A DNA stretch of 64,000 nt from an uncultured Methylococcaceae bacterium. GTDB taxonomy: Bacteria > Pseudomonadota > Gammaproteobacteria > Methylococcales > Methylomonadaceae. Both the position numbers and the translations under genes were made by a program. The stretch lies in assembly GCA_903945375.1 (NCBI GenBank), contig CAJAVP010000086.1, positions 1 to 64,000 on the forward strand, read 5' to 3'. Below are positions 1-11,133 of the stretch, one piece after another; positions within the stretch are counted from its first letter, which is position 1, and the number at the start of each line of letters is the position of its first letter. The notes below the pieces were generated by a model. The model saw only the letters and a list, made by a program, of their open reading frames with translations. It was not told the origin of the DNA and did no database searches.

Positions 1-1
1 C

Positions 2-61
2 ATCTTTTGGAATGATGACATTGATATTAGCGAATATGAGTTGTGGATTAACGGCAAGTAG
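2..61 (+). CDS. C-terminal end of an upstream gene (partial)
   Basis: An open frame enters from the window edge and ends at TAG 59-61, giving a 19-residue tail that ends in ELWINGK. It lies 54 bases upstream of a type III restriction Res gene, where the Mod methylase subunit normally sits, so it may be the end of mod. The tail itself carries no diagnostic motif, so the identity is inferred only from position. Confidence 0.4.
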   Translation: MFWNDDIDISEYELWINGK

Positions 62-115
62 GCGTGTAGTGCTTGATTTTTAACGCTGTTTTTAAGGAAT
101 AAATAGGTCGTCTTG

Positions 116-3100
116 ATGAAACTTAAATTTAAACACCAAACGTATCAAACCCATGCCGTGCAAGCGGTGGTGGAGTGTTTTAAAGGCCAGCCGCCCAGTA
201 GTGGTACGGTATACCGTGTTGATCCAGGTCGGGCTAACAAAAGCGGACAACTCAGCCTGTTAGAGGAGTCTGGCTTTAAGAATAGTGAGCTTGCCCTAAC
301 GGGTACGCAGTTACTGGAGGCTATTCAGCATAGCCAACACAGCCAAAACCTGCCGCTGTCTTCGACATTGGTTACAGATAAAAAAACCGGTTGTGCGGTT
401 AATCTCGATATTGAAATGGAAACCGGCACGGGCAAGACCTATTGCTATATCAAGACCGTGTTTGAGCTGAACAAACGCTATGGCTGGAGCAAGTTTATTA
501 TTGTCGTGCCCAGTATTGCGATTCGTGAAGGGGTGCATAAGTCGTTACAGATTACGGCTGAACATTTTCTGGAAGATTATGGCAAAAAAGCCCGCTTTTT
601 TATCTATAACTCTAAGCAGTTGCATAATCTGGAGAGTTTTTCTTCGGATGCCGGTATCAATGTCATGATTATCAATGTGCAGGCGTTTAATGCGACGGGC
701 AAGGATAATCGCCGTATTTATGAAGAATTGGATGATTTCCAGTCGCGTAAACCCATTGAGGTGCTTGCCGCCAATCGTCCCATTTTGATTTTGGATGAGC
801 CACAAAAAATGGAAGGGGCTAAGACCTTGGAATCGCTCAAGGGCTTTAAGCCGTTGATGATTTTGCGTTACTCTGCCACCCATAAAACCGAATACAACAA
901 AATTCATCGTTTGGATGCACTCGATGCGTATAACCAGAAGCTGGTGAAGAAGATTTCTGTGCGTGGTATTGCCGTTAAAAATTTAGCCGGTACGAATGCC
1001 TATTTGTATTTGGGCGGTATTGGTATTTCGACCACCCGACCACCGGTGGTACAGGTGGAATTGGAAATTAAACAGAAGACCGGCATTAAGCGTGTGTTAC
1101 GCAAGTTAAGCAAGGGCGATAATTTGTATGATTTGTCGGGTGGGCTGGATCAATACAAGAATGGTTTTGTGGTGGCGGATATTAACGCCACGACGCAGAC
1201 ATTGAGCTTTACCAATGGCGTGGAGCTGGTGGTGGGTGATGCCACGGGCGATGTCAATGAAACGGCATTGCGCCGGATTCAAATTCGTGAAGCCATTAAA
1301 GCCCATTTTGAAAAAGAGCAGGTGTTATTCCATCAGGGCATTAAGGTGCTGTCGTTGTTTTTTATTGATAGCGTTGCCAAATACCGTTGTTACGATGAAA
1401 ACGGGGAATCGAGCGGCGAATATGCCCAGATGTTTGAGGAGGAATACAACACTCAGCTTAATGAAGTCCTGACGCTTGATGACAATCCGTACAATGCTTA
1501 TCTGTGCGGTATTGAAACAGGCAAAACCCATCAAGGCTATTTCTCGATTGATAAAAAATCCAAACGCTTGATTGATCCGGTGACGGGCAAAAAATCCACC
1601 GAAACCGATGATGTGGCGGCGTATGATTTGATTTTGAAGGATAAGGAACGTTTGTTATCACTGAACGAGCCGGTGCGTTTTATCTTTTCTCATTCTGCAC
1701 TGCGCGAAGGCTGGGATAATCCCAATGTCTTTGTTATTTGTACCTTAAAGCACAGCGACAATACTATTTCACGTCGTCAGGAAGTGGGGCGTGGGATGCG
1801 GCTATCGGTCAACCAACTGGGCGACCGTATGGATAATCCGGCGACTGTCCATGATGTCAATGTGCTGACGGTGGTGACCAGTGAAAGTTACACCGATTTT
1901 GTCGCGGCTTTGCAACGCGATATCAGCGAGTCCTTGTCAGCGCGTCCTCGTATTGCTGATGAGAAATACTTTACTGGCAAGATGTTAAAAACCCCGTCTG
2001 GGGATGTGGAAATAACACCGCCACTTGCCAAATTACTTTATAAGTATTTGCTGAAAAATGATTACACCGATGATACTGACAAAATCACTCAAACTTATCA
2101 TGACGCTAAAAAAGCAGAGCAGCTTGCCGATTTGCCCACTGAGTTAGCGGTTCATGCCCCACAGGTGTTTGAATTGATTGATACGGTGTTCAGTGATGCC
2201 CAATTGCCACCGGTTGATAATGGTCGTAATCAAAAAACTAATCCCTTGAACACCAATTTTGATAAACAGGAATTTAAAGCACTTTGGCAGCGTATCAATC
2301 ATAAAGCAGCGTATACCGTTAATTTTGCCAGCCCAGAACTAATCAATAAATGTGTGGCTAAATTGGATGAGAAACTGCGGGTTAGTCCTTTGCAGTACAC
2401 CATTAAGCGGGGTGAACAAAAGGATGATGTAACTTATGAAGCCGTTAAACAAGGCGAATCGTTTAAGGTGATGGAAACAAGCACTGAATCCAATAAGCAT
2501 TCCGTTCATTCTGTTGTTAGCTATGATCTTATTGGTAAATTGGCGGAGCAAACCCAACTGACCCGCCGAACGATTAGCCAAATTATGCAACGCATTAGGC
2601 AGACTACCTTTAGTCAATACCCAACCAATCCAGAAGCATTTATTGCCACTGCGACACAGCTGATTAACGAACAGAAAGCAACCGTTATTGTTGAACATTT
2701 GACGTATGACACCCATGCCGGGACGTATGACACAGACATTTTTACCCAAGCACAAACAACCCTCGAGTTCAGCACGGCAGGGGATAAGCTCAACCGGCAT
2801 ATTTACGATTATGTGGTGACGGATTCCAAGATAGAACGTAAGTTCGCCCAAGAACTCGATACCTGTAACGATGTCGTGGTGTATGCCAAATTACCCAAAG
2901 GTTTTTTTATTCCAACACCCGTAGGCAACTACAACCCTGACTGGGCTATTTCCTTCAAGGAAGGTACGGTAAAACATATCTATTTTATCGCTGAAACCAA
3001 AGGCTCTATGTCGTCAATGGAATTGAGAGAAATCGAGCAATGTAAAATAAAATGCGCGACTAAGTTCTTTGACAATCTGAATAAACTTAATGCCGATCAA

Positions 3101-3154
3101 GTTAAATACGCGACGGTGGATAGTTATGGGGCATTGATGGCTTTGGTGAAATAG
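116..3154 (+). CDS. res: Type III restriction endonuclease, Res (helicase/nuclease) subunit
   Basis: This is the ATP-dependent DNA translocase and nuclease subunit of a type III restriction-modification system, which acts together with a Mod methylase. The 1012 residues match the usual size of Res. In order it shows Walker A (ETGTGKT, about residue 103), a DEAD-like motif II (ILDEPQK, about 225), motif III (YSATHK), motif VI (QEVGRGMRL, about 555), and a C-terminal PD-(D/E)XK nuclease signature (NPDW about 940, AETKG about 959). All motifs look intact. A TTG at 113 precedes the ATG at 116; I prefer the ATG, with a weak AGG about 8 bases upstream. The stop codon overlaps the start of the next gene by one base. 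Confidence 0.93.
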   Translation: MKLKFKHQTYQTHAVQAVVECFKGQPPSSGTVYRVDPGRANKSGQLSLLEESGFKNSELALTGTQLLEAIQHSQHSQNLPLSSTLVTDKKTGCAVNLDIEMETGTGKTYCYIKTVFELNKRYGWSKFIIVVPSIAIREGVHKSLQITAEHFLEDYGKKARFFIYNSKQLHNLESFSSDAGINVMIINVQAFNATGKDNRRIYEELDDFQSRKPIEVLAANRPILILDEPQKMEGAKTLESLKGFKPLMILRYSATHKTEYNKIHRLDALDAYNQKLVKKISVRGIAVKNLAGTNAYLYLGGIGISTTRPPVVQVELEIKQKTGIKRVLRKLSKGDNLYDLSGGLDQYKNGFVVADINATTQTLSFTNGVELVVGDATGDVNETALRRIQIREAIKAHFEKEQVLFHQGIKVLSLFFIDSVAKYRCYDENGESSGEYAQMFEEEYNTQLNEVLTLDDNPYNAYLCGIETGKTHQGYFSIDKKSKRLIDPVTGKKSTETDDVAAYDLILKDKERLLSLNEPVRFIFSHSALREGWDNPNVFVICTLKHSDNTISRRQEVGRGMRLSVNQLGDRMDNPATVHDVNVLTVVTSESYTDFVAALQRDISESLSARPRIADEKYFTGKMLKTPSGDVEITPPLAKLLYKYLLKNDYTDDTDKITQTYHDAKKAEQLADLPTELAVHAPQVFELIDTVFSDAQLPPVDNGRNQKTNPLNTNFDKQEFKALWQRINHKAAYTVNFASPELINKCVAKLDEKLRVSPLQYTIKRGEQKDDVTYEAVKQGESFKVMETSTESNKHSVHSVVSYDLIGKLAEQTQLTRRTISQIMQRIRQTTFSQYPTNPEAFIATATQLINEQKATVIVEHLTYDTHAGTYDTDIFTQAQTTLEFSTAGDKLNRHIYDYVVTDSKIERKFAQELDTCNDVVVYAKLPKGFFIPTPVGNYNPDWAISFKEGTVKHIYFIAETKGSMSSMELREIEQCKIKCATKFFDNLNKLNADQVKYATVDSYGALMALVK

Positions 3155-3486
3155 TGGTGGAAGCGACATTGCCATCAGTCAGTAATATACGGGCTATCTG
3201 TTCATCTGACAGCAGCACGGAGCAATTCTTCCTGCTACTGAGTACGCCTACGCTAAGGCTGGAGAAAATAGAATCTCATGGCTGTGCAACACCGATAGGT
3301 TATTGGTATGACCAAGAAGATACCGAGTGGGTGATGCTGGTTACTGGCAGTGCAATATTGGCATTTGAATCGGGCAACTTACTGTCATTAAAGGCAGGCG
3401 ATTATGTCACCCTACCACCACACTGTAAGCACCGTGTTGAGTGGTGTTCTGAAGAGGCTAGCTGGTTGGTGTTGCACTGTAATTGA
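3154..3486 (+). CDS. Small single-domain cupin protein
   Basis: A 110-residue cupin. The beta-barrel signature is visible around EWVMLVTGSAILAFE, then LKAGDYVTLPPH and CKHRVEW, with histidines that could bind a metal. No substrate can be assigned; small cupins range from sugar isomerases to simple metal-binding proteins. The GTG start shares its G with the TAG stop of res (TAGTG), so translation is probably coupled to the restriction gene. A second in-frame GTG directly follows at 3157. The coupling suggests one transcript with res, but a functional link to restriction is not established. Confidence 0.75.
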   Translation: MVEATLPSVSNIRAICSSDSSTEQFFLLLSTPTLRLEKIESHGCATPIGYWYDQEDTEWVMLVTGSAILAFESGNLLSLKAGDYVTLPPHCKHRVEWCSEEASWLVLHCN

Positions 3487-3600
3487 ACGATTAAATAGTT
3501 CGTTAAGACAAGGGTGGAATAATTTATGACGGTTGGAATTTACGAGCAGGCACTGTAGACGAAGAGTCGCTCCCAAATATCGACAGTAGGCATTGAGTTA

Positions 3601-4248
3601 TCACCACACCTTGGCTATAAATTGCTCGTCGTTGCGTAATTCTAAATGATCGCCATTTTGACCAATAACATATAAGCCTTGACTCATGGTATACCGTGCC
3701 ACATTTTCTGGAATCACCATGCCTGCAACAGCCCCTAAAATTTGCTTACTACTGTACGTGGGAATCAGACGTTTGATTTTTTCTAGGCGGTTAATATGGT
3801 CTTTAATATGCTCATTGCCCAAGTTGCTTTTGCATTCTATGGCAATGGCATATTGTTCGTTGACAACGAGTAAATCAATTTCTAAGCCTTCACCGTGGCG
3901 TTTAGCCACTACGTTTTGATGCACTTCATGCACCTCAATACCGCGCTCTTTAAACAAACGCACGGCGGACGGTCTCACGGCTTCTTCTACAAACTCGCCT
4001 AATCGGTTGCTTAAGCGACCAACGGATTCGCTGACGGCTTTGATTTCTCGTTGGGTTTCTTTAAACAAGAGCTTGATTTCTTGAAATTGTTGATCAGTAT
4101 CCTGAAACTTACGGTCGGTGTCCTGAAATTTGCGGTCAGTGTCCTGAAACATACGCTTGGTTTCCATAAACTGACGATCGGTTTCTTCAAAACGTCGAGC
4201 GACTTCTCTAAATAATGCCCAAACTTCGTCACGCGTAACAGTTGTCAT
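3601..4248 (-). CDS. Coiled-coil protein with PD-(D/E)XK-like domain (DUF3782 type)
   Basis: The first 75 residues form a coiled coil built from a repeated seven-residue unit (FQDTDRK and variants). A C-terminal domain of about 110 residues follows, with a nuclease-fold signature (GLEIDLLVV then AIAIECKSNL, giving D-x-ExK). This layout matches the DUF3782-type proteins common in gammaproteobacteria and cyanobacteria, whose role is unknown. The DNA behind the coil contains 21-bp near-identical units at 4101-4163, so the coil length has probably changed by repeat expansion. A GGAG lies 8 bases before the ATG. It is transcribed towards the res/cupin pair and could be part of the same defence-rich patch, which is inference. 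Confidence 0.7.
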   Translation of the reverse strand: MTTVTRDEVWALFREVARRFEETDRQFMETKRMFQDTDRKFQDTDRKFQDTDQQFQEIKLLFKETQREIKAVSESVGRLSNRLGEFVEEAVRPSAVRLFKERGIEVHEVHQNVVAKRHGEGLEIDLLVVNEQYAIAIECKSNLGNEHIKDHINRLEKIKRLIPTYSSKQILGAVAGMVIPENVARYTMSQGLYVIGQNGDHLELRNDEQFIAKVW

Positions 4249-4457
4249 GATGTTATCTCCAAAAGTCTACTGAAAGTCTTCATTATAAAGCAGATACAAA
4301 GGCTAACTATTAGAAAAATAAGCAAGTAACACAAAACGTCCGTCATATTCACTAATCAAGCCTTTCAAAATTATGCTCGAATAAATGCTTTATTAAGACT
4401 AAGATTACCGGCGTTTTTAGGTCGTTTTCTTTTGGCTTCTTAATATAGGGTGGTCTT

Positions 4458-7400
4458 ATGCAACACATGGAAATTCAAACAGTTACTATCGATGGTAATC
4501 AAGCCGCAGCTACCATTGCCCATAAACTCAACGAAGTCATTGCCATTTATCCCATAACGCCTGCGTCACCAATGGGGGAATGGTCGGATGAATGGTCAGC
4601 CAAAGGTCAACTTAACTTGTGGGGTACTGTGCCGCAGGTGATTGAAATGCAAAGTGAAGCAGGCGCGGCAGGCGCGATACACGGGGCTTTGCAAGCCGGC
4701 TCTTTAGCCACCACCTTTACCGCCTCGCAGGGTTTGTTATTGATGCTGCCCAATATGTACAAAATTGCGGGTGAATTAACACCGACGGTATTCCACATTG
4801 CCGCTCGCTCACTCGCTTGTCAGGGCTTATCTATTTTTGGCGATCACAGTGATGTCATGGCGGCACGTATGACCGGCTTTGGTTTACTATGCTCCAACTC
4901 ACCACAGGAAGTGATGGATTTTGCCCTAATCGCTCAAGCGGCAAGCTTAGCCAGTCGAATACCGCTAATGCACTTTTTTGATGGCTTTAGAACCTCGCAT
5001 GAGGTCGCCAAATTGCAAGCTATTGATGATTCCGTATTGCGAGCAATGATACAAAACGAATGGATCAGCGCCCATCGTCAACGAGGCTTGACACCAGATA
5101 AACCCGTATTACGAGGTACGGCACAAAATCCTGACGTGTATTTTCAGGCGCGTGAATCGGTGAATGGTTTTTATCAAGCCCTGCCTAACATCGTTCAAAA
5201 TACAATGAATCGTTTTGCCGAACTGACCGGTCGCCACTATCGTTTGTTTGATTATGTCGGAGCGGAGCAAGCCGAACATATTATTATTTTGATGGGCTCT
5301 GGGGCTGAAACGGTTGAAGAAACGGTGAATTATTTAAATCGCAACGGTGCGTCTGTTGGCGTTTTGAAAGTCCGCTTGTATCGTCCTTTTGATGCTCAAA
5401 AACTGTGCGCGGCATTACCGGCAAGCTGCAAAAAAATTGCGGTATTGGATCGTACCAAAGAACCCGGTGCAGATGGCGAGCCGCTTTATAAAGATGTTGT
5501 CACCGCCATTGCTCAAGATCACAGCAGATTCTCAGGTTTCCCAACGATTATAGGCGGACGTTACGGACTATCGTCCAAAGAATTTACACCGGGTATGGTG
5601 AAAGCTGTTTTTGATAGCCTTCAAGCCTCGCAACCCAAAAATCAATTTACCATCGGTATCCATGATGATCTCAGCCATACCAGCTTGGCATGGGATGACA
5701 CTTACCGTACTGATGCGCATGTCGATACCTTTCAGGCTATGTTTTATGGTTTGGGTAGTGATGGAACGGTTAGTGCAAATAAAAATACGATTAAAATCAT
5801 TGGCGAAGCAACAGAGTTATACGCTCAGGGTTATTTTGTTTATGACTCAAAAAAATCTGGAGCCGTGACCGTCTCGCATTTACGTTTTGGCAAACAACCC
5901 ATTCATTCCAGTTATTTAATCAGCGATAATGATGCCCAATTCATCGGCTGTCATCAAAGCTTGTTCTTAGAACGCTACGATATGCTCAATAACGCCGCCG
6001 ATAATGCGGTGTTTTTATTGAACTCGCCGCAACCCGATGCACTCGTTTGGTCGTCTCTACCTGCTCTTATGCAGCAACAAATGCGAGCTAAAGCCATCCG
6101 TTTTTATGTGATTGACGCTTATAAAGTTGCCGAGCAATGTGGCATGGGCAAGCATATCAACACCATTATGCAGACGTGCTTTTTTGCCATTTCTGGCGTG
6201 TTGCCAGAGAAACAAGCGATTGATGCCATTAAACACGCCGTAGAAAAAACGTATAGTAAAAAGGGGCAGCGGATTGTCGAGCTGAATTTCAAAGCGATTG
6301 ATGAAACTTTAGCAAATTTACAGCGTGTTGATTTTACGCTGTTGAGCGATACGGTTTTTGGTCGTGGTATTCAAGCCCGGATTCCTGACAGTGCGGCAGA
6401 TTTTATTAAACAGGTGACGGGTGAAATCATCGCTGGTCGCGGCGATCTACTCCCCGTGAGTGCGATGCCGATTGATGGTACGTTTCCAACGGGCACAGCC
6501 GCTTATGAAAAACGCAATCTGGCCTTAGAAATTCCTGTGTGGGAAACCGATTTATGCACACAATGCGGTAAATGTGTGATGGTGTGTCCGCATTCGGTGA
6601 TTCGTAGCAAAATATATCCAACAGAACAATTAAACGATGCACCGGAAACCTTCAAACATGCACCGATGCTGGGTAAAGACTTTCCCGCAGGATTAGCCAT
6701 GAGCTATCAAGTTGCTCCCGAAGATTGTACGGGCTGCACACTGTGCGTAGACATTTGCCCCATACGTGATAAATCCAACGCCAGCCGCAAAGCATTAAAC
6801 ATGCGACCACAAGCCCCGTTACGTGAAACGGAGCGGCGCAATTGGGAATACTTTTTAACGATTCCGGAATACGACCGCCGTTTGATAAAGACGAATACTA
6901 TTAAAGGCTCGATGGTTATGCAGCCTTTGTTCGAGTTTTCAGGGGCTTGTGTCGGTTGTGGTGAAACGCCGTATTTAAAACTTGCCTCGCAATTATTTGG
7001 TGATCGAATGGTGATTGCCAACGCCACGGGTTGTTCGTCAATTTATGGCGGCAATTTACCGACCACGCCGTGGACTAAAGATGCACAAGGTCGAGGGCCT
7101 GCGTGGAATAACTCCTTGTTTGAGGACAATGCGGAATTTGGTTTGGGATTGCGGGTTGCACTCGATAAACAAACCGAGACGGCTAAAGAGCAACTGAATG
7201 CACTGCGTGAAATGTTAGGTTCTGAGTTTATAGCCGCGATTCTCACCGCCGATCAATCTGATGAAGCCGGTATTTACGAGCAGCGTCTGCGTATCGCGGA
7301 CTTAAAACAAAAATTGGCAAACGCCACCGATAGCACCGCCGCTAGTTTGCTGGAACTCGCTGACAGCTTGTGCAAAAAAAGCGTCTGGATCATTGGCGGC

Positions 7401-8084
7401 GACGGCTGGGCGTATGACATCGGTTTTGGCGGTGTCGATCACGTGTTAGCAAGTGGACGTAATGTGAATATTTTAGTGCTAGACACCGAAGTCTATTCCA
7501 ACACGGGGGGGCAAACATCTAAATCAACCCCATTAGGTGCCGTTGCAAAATTCTCAGCCGGCGGTAAGGCGACCGCTAAAAAAGACTTAGCACTCTTAGC
7601 CATGGATTATCCGAATGTCTATGTCGCGCATGTGGCCTATGCCGGTAAAGATACCCAAACGCTTAACGCCTTTCTGGAAGCGGAGGCGCACGATGGCCCT
7701 TCGATGATTATTGCTTATGCGCCCTGTATCGCGCATGGTGTGGATTTATCGAACAATCACCGCCAGCAAAATTTAGCGGTAAAAAGCGGACATTGGCCCT
7801 TATTCCGGTTTGATCCCAGCAAGATAAAACAAGGTAAAAATCCGATGCACCTAGATTCTCCCGAACCCTCTATTGCATATCGCGATTTTGTGATGACAGA
7901 AACACGCTTTAGCCTGTTATGGCAAACTCATCCGGAGCAAGCCGAACTTTTTTTAAAACAAGCTCAACAAGATGTTAAGCACCGTTATCATTACTATAAA
8001 CAATTATCCGAGCTGGCATGGGATGAAAACACGTCGGTGTCGGCCATAAAAGCTCAGTTAAAAGCCGAGGTGACTCATGGTTGA
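4458..8084 (+). CDS. nifJ: Pyruvate:ferredoxin (flavodoxin) oxidoreductase
   Basis: Oxidatively decarboxylates pyruvate to acetyl-CoA and CO2 while reducing ferredoxin or flavodoxin. It is the single-chain form, 1208 residues, as expected for NifJ. The N-terminal pyrimidine-binding domain is seen (AIYPITPASPMGEW, residues 29-42). Two ferredoxin-type 4Fe-4S clusters follow (CTQCGKCVMVCP from about 700; CTGCTLCVDICP from about 757), then a further cysteine motif (ACVGCGE, about 830), and the C-terminal TPP site (GGDGWAYDIG about 980, VYSNTGGQ about 1012). AGGGTGG lies 4 bases before the ATG; a second ATG is at 4467. Its last codons overlap the start of the DHODH-like gene, so the two form an operon. 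No nif genes are nearby, so a role in central carbon metabolism is more likely than nitrogen fixation. Confidence 0.97.
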   Translation: MQHMEIQTVTIDGNQAAATIAHKLNEVIAIYPITPASPMGEWSDEWSAKGQLNLWGTVPQVIEMQSEAGAAGAIHGALQAGSLATTFTASQGLLLMLPNMYKIAGELTPTVFHIAARSLACQGLSIFGDHSDVMAARMTGFGLLCSNSPQEVMDFALIAQAASLASRIPLMHFFDGFRTSHEVAKLQAIDDSVLRAMIQNEWISAHRQRGLTPDKPVLRGTAQNPDVYFQARESVNGFYQALPNIVQNTMNRFAELTGRHYRLFDYVGAEQAEHIIILMGSGAETVEETVNYLNRNGASVGVLKVRLYRPFDAQKLCAALPASCKKIAVLDRTKEPGADGEPLYKDVVTAIAQDHSRFSGFPTIIGGRYGLSSKEFTPGMVKAVFDSLQASQPKNQFTIGIHDDLSHTSLAWDDTYRTDAHVDTFQAMFYGLGSDGTVSANKNTIKIIGEATELYAQGYFVYDSKKSGAVTVSHLRFGKQPIHSSYLISDNDAQFIGCHQSLFLERYDMLNNAADNAVFLLNSPQPDALVWSSLPALMQQQMRAKAIRFYVIDAYKVAEQCGMGKHINTIMQTCFFAISGVLPEKQAIDAIKHAVEKTYSKKGQRIVELNFKAIDETLANLQRVDFTLLSDTVFGRGIQARIPDSAADFIKQVTGEIIAGRGDLLPVSAMPIDGTFPTGTAAYEKRNLALEIPVWETDLCTQCGKCVMVCPHSVIRSKIYPTEQLNDAPETFKHAPMLGKDFPAGLAMSYQVAPEDCTGCTLCVDICPIRDKSNASRKALNMRPQAPLRETERRNWEYFLTIPEYDRRLIKTNTIKGSMVMQPLFEFSGACVGCGETPYLKLASQLFGDRMVIANATGCSSIYGGNLPTTPWTKDAQGRGPAWNNSLFEDNAEFGLGLRVALDKQTETAKEQLNALREMLGSEFIAAILTADQSDEAGIYEQRLRIADLKQKLANATDSTAASLLELADSLCKKSVWIIGGDGWAYDIGFGGVDHVLASGRNVNILVLDTEVYSNTGGQTSKSTPLGAVAKFSAGGKATAKKDLALLAMDYPNVYVAHVAYAGKDTQTLNAFLEAEAHDGPSMIIAYAPCIAHGVDLSNNHRQQNLAVKSGHWPLFRFDPSKIKQGKNPMHLDSPEPSIAYRDFVMTETRFSLLWQTHPEQAELFLKQAQQDVKHRYHYYKQLSELAWDENTSVSAIKAQLKAEVTHG

Positions 8085-9090
8085 TTTAAGTACGCAGTAT
8101 TTAGGCATAACGCTTGCCAATCCCTTAATAATTGCTGCCTCCCCGTTAAGCAAAGACATCGATCAGGCCTTACGTTGTCAAGATGCAGGGGCATCGGCGG
8201 TCGTCATGTCATCCTTATTTGAAGAAAAAATCGAAGCCGAAAATCAACAGCTTGCCCGCTTTTTTTATCAGCAAGCCATCGGTCATGGCGAAGCCGATTC
8301 TTTTCATCCCCTCTCGGATACGATTAAAACTTATCAAGAACAGTACCTAGAACGGCTACAAAAATTAAAATCACGCTTGAGTGTGCCCGTCATTGCCAGT
8401 TTAAATGGCATCTCGTTAAGCGGTTGGTTGGATTATGGACGCGCCTTACAAGAAGCCGGCGCTGATGCTCTGGAGTTAAACATTTACCATGTGGCGGCTG
8501 ATAGTAACGAGGATAGTTTGGCAGTAGAAAATCGTTACCTTGGCATTGTACAAGAGCTAAAACGTCATATCCGACTCCCGATTGCGCTAAAACTGTCTTC
8601 TCAATTTAGCTCTCTCATTCATTTTGCCAAACAATTGGAAAGCGCAGGCGCTGAAGGTTTAGTGTTGTTCAATCGTTTTTACCAGTCCGATATTGACTTA
8701 GATACTTTGCAGGTTGTGCCTAAGCTGGAACTCTCAACACCAGCTGAAGCTTTATTGCGGGTACGCTGGACAGCGTTGTTATATGGTCGCGTCAAAACCT
8801 CACTCGCGGTAACTGGAGGATTTCATCAAACCTCAGACATTCTCAAAGCCTTATTAGCCGGCGCGGATGTCGTGCAGCTTTGTAGTGTGTTATTACAGCA
8901 CGGCCCAGATCATGTGCAAACCTTGCTGTGCGAACTTGAAAATTGGTTAACTGAGCGAGACTATACGTCTATCCAACAAATGAAGGGCAGTGTCAGTCAG
9001 CAACATGCCATTGACCCTACCGCCTATGAACGAGCCAATTATGTGCAAGTGCTGGATAGCTATTCTTGCCCAGCCGGTGTTCGACGTTAG
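8077..9090 (+). CDS. Dihydroorotate dehydrogenase-like protein, NifJ partner
   Basis: A 337-residue TIM-barrel flavoprotein of the dihydroorotate dehydrogenase superfamily. Recognisable parts are the N-terminal LGITLANPLIIAASPLS, the VIASLNG strand, LELNIY, IALKLS, and the phosphate-binding end AVTGGFHQTSDILKALLAGA. It overlaps nifJ by 8 bases. Proteins of this type are commonly found next to nifJ and are named DHODH-like, but they are not the pyrimidine-pathway enzyme PyrD, and the natural substrate is not settled. Translational coupling suggests it works with, or matures, the oxidoreductase; that is inference. Confidence 0.85.
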   Translation: MVDLSTQYLGITLANPLIIAASPLSKDIDQALRCQDAGASAVVMSSLFEEKIEAENQQLARFFYQQAIGHGEADSFHPLSDTIKTYQEQYLERLQKLKSRLSVPVIASLNGISLSGWLDYGRALQEAGADALELNIYHVAADSNEDSLAVENRYLGIVQELKRHIRLPIALKLSSQFSSLIHFAKQLESAGAEGLVLFNRFYQSDIDLDTLQVVPKLELSTPAEALLRVRWTALLYGRVKTSLAVTGGFHQTSDILKALLAGADVVQLCSVLLQHGPDHVQTLLCELENWLTERDYTSIQQMKGSVSQQHAIDPTAYERANYVQVLDSYSCPAGVRR

Positions 9091-9125
9091 GCTTGGTGCA
9101 GATTGTTAAGCCGTTAAATAAAAGT

Positions 9126-9165
9126 GAGCGGGCTTTAGCCGCAAGTGCCGGATAAAGCCCTGCTC
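9126..9165. terminator. Hairpin between convergent nifJ operon and acsA
   Basis: GAGCGGGCTTTA at 9126-9137 pairs with TAAAGCCC and GCTC at 9153-9165, a 12-bp stem with one bulged T. It lies in the 102-base gap between two converging genes, the usual place for a bidirectional terminator. There is no clear T-run on either side, so termination is inferred. Confidence 0.55.
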
Positions 9166-9192
9166 CCCTATCTCATCAATTTGAACATCGAC

Positions 9193-11133
9193 TTAATCAT
9201 GTACATAACGATGCGTGATAATCTCCTCAACGACGCTAGGATCGGCCAGCGTTGATAAATCGCCCATATGCTCCAAATCATTCGCCGCAATTTTACGCAA
9301 AATACGACGCATAATTTTTCCAGACCGCGTTTTTGGTAAGCCCGTCGCCCATTGGATTACATCTAAGGCTGCAATCCCGCCGATTTCTTCCTTAACCAAG
9401 GCAATGAGTTCTTGTTTTAGCGTCTCAGATGTTATCGCTCCGACATTCAAGGTGACAAACGCATAAATGCCTTGCCCTTTAATATCATGCGGAAAACCGA
9501 CGACCGCCGACTCGGCGACCAGCTCATGTAAATTCAAAGCACTTTCAATTTCCGCCGTTCCCATTCGATGACCGCACACATTTATCACATCATCGACACG
9601 ACCGGTAATCCAATAATAGCCGTCTTCGTCACGACGCGCCCCATCACCCGTGAAATAACAATTGGGATAATGCTTAAAATAGGTATCAATAAAACGCTGA
9701 TGATCGCCATACAAACTACGCGCTTGCCCCGGCCAAGAATGACTCAGCACCAATACACCTTCCGCCGCACCGCTCATTACTTGTCCTTCATTATTGACAA
9801 TTTCCGGCGTAATACCAAAAAACGGCAGACTGGCAGAGCCGGGTTTTAATGCTGTAGCACCGGGTAAGGGCGTAATCATGATGCCGCCCGTTTCAGTTTG
9901 CCACCAAGTATCAACCAACGGACAACGCGCATTGCCGACGACATGGTAATACCATTCCCACGCCTCTGAATTTATCGGCTCACCGACACTGCCTAAAATA
10001 CGCAAACTGCTACGATCGGTTCGTGTCACATAGCCATCACCCTGCGCCATTAAGGCTCGAATCGCCGTCGGTGCGGTATAAAAAATCGTCACTTGATGTT
10101 TATCAACAACGCGCCAGAATCGATCGGGCTCGGGATAAGTCGGGACACCTTCAAACATTAAGGTTGTCGCGCCATTACACAAAGGCCCATAAACCACGTA
10201 AGAATGTCCGGTAATCCAGCCGACATCTGCGGTACACCAATAAATATCGTGATCATGCCAATCAAAAACCAGCTTGTGCGTCATCGCGGCATACAATAAA
10301 TACCCCCCCGTGGTATGCAGAACGCCTTTAGGCTTACCCGTAGAACCTGAGGTATAGAGAATAAACAAGGGCTCTTCCGCTGCCATCATTTCTGGCTCGC
10401 AAACATCCGAGGCCTCCGCCATCGCGTCGTGATACCAAAAATCACGTGTCTCATGCCAAGGCACCGGCTGTCCGGTATGCCGAATCACTAGGATGGTGGC
10501 TAAATTAGGGCAATGGCTGGCAGCTTTATCGACTGTCATCTTAATTGGAATGGTTTTACCACCACGATGACCTTCATCGGCGCAGACTAAAAATTTGCAA
10601 TCCGCATCTAAGATACGATCTTTTAAGGCTTCGGCAGAAAAGCCACCAAACACAATAGAATGCACCGCGCCAATGCGCGTACAGGCGAGCATCACCACCG
10701 CTGCTTCTGGAATCATCGGCAAATAAATACAAACGGGATCACCTTTTTTAACGCCATGCGCTTTTAACACATTCGCGCATTGGCAAACTTGTCGATGTAA
10801 TTCATTAAATGTAAGCGTGCTGGACTGCGCCGGATCATCGCCTTCCCAAATAATGGCGATTTGTTCACCGCGCTCGGGCAAATGGCGATCTAAGCAATTG
10901 ACGCTAACATTAAGTTGACCGCCATCAAACCAGCGGATGAGTGCGGTTTCAAAATCATACGCCATAACCGTATGCCAAGGCGCATCCCAGGTTAAATACT
11001 GAGCCGCCTGTTCAGCCCAAAACTGCTCCGGTTCATTAATCGAACGCTGATACAGTGCCCGATAGGTTTCTGGATTAATATGCGCTTGTGCGGAAACTTC
11101 AGGGTTGACGGGGTGAATAATGTGATCTGACAT
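9193..11133 (-). CDS. acsA: Acetyl-coenzyme A synthetase
   Basis: Activates acetate to acetyl-CoA through an acetyl-AMP intermediate. The 646 residues match the family length. Adenylate-forming motifs are present: [15 protein letters not shown], the WWQTETGG motif, [20 protein letters not shown], and near the C-terminus [11 protein letters not shown], whose lysine is the known acetylation site of Acs enzymes. A TTG two codons upstream (11139) is possible; the ATG is preferred, although no strong Shine-Dalgarno is visible. It is convergent with nifJ, so both routes to acetyl-CoA lie side by side. Confidence 0.96.
   Translation of the reverse strand: MSDHIIHPVNPEVSAQAHINPETYRALYQRSINEPEQFWAEQAAQYLTWDAPWHTVMAYDFETALIRWFDGGQLNVSVNCLDRHLPERGEQIAIIWEGDDPAQSSTLTFNELHRQVCQCANVLKAHGVKKGDPVCIYLPMIPEAAVVMLACTRIGAVHSIVFGGFSAEALKDRILDADCKFLVCADEGHRGGKTIPIKMTVDKAASHCPNLATILVIRHTGQPVPWHETRDFWYHDAMAEASDVCEPEMMAAEEPLFILYTSGSTGKPKGVLHTTGGYLLYAAMTHKLVFDWHDHDIYWCTADVGWITGHSYVVYGPLCNGATTLMFEGVPTYPEPDRFWRVVDKHQVTIFYTAPTAIRALMAQGDGYVTRTDRSSLRILGSVGEPINSEAWEWYYHVVGNARCPLVDTWWQTETGGIMITPLPGATALKPGSASLPFFGITPEIVNNEGQVMSGAAEGVLVLSHSWPGQARSLYGDHQRFIDTYFKHYPNCYFTGDGARRDEDGYYWITGRVDDVINVCGHRMGTAEIESALNLHELVAESAVVGFPHDIKGQGIYAFVTLNVGAITSETLKQELIALVKEEIGGIAALDVIQWATGLPKTRSGKIMRRILRKIAANDLEHMGDLSTLADPSVVEEIITHRYVHD

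Noticed and set aside
2339-2851. 170-codon minus-strand frame within res
   Set aside because: Shadow of the Res coding frame; no ribosome-binding site or recognisable motif.
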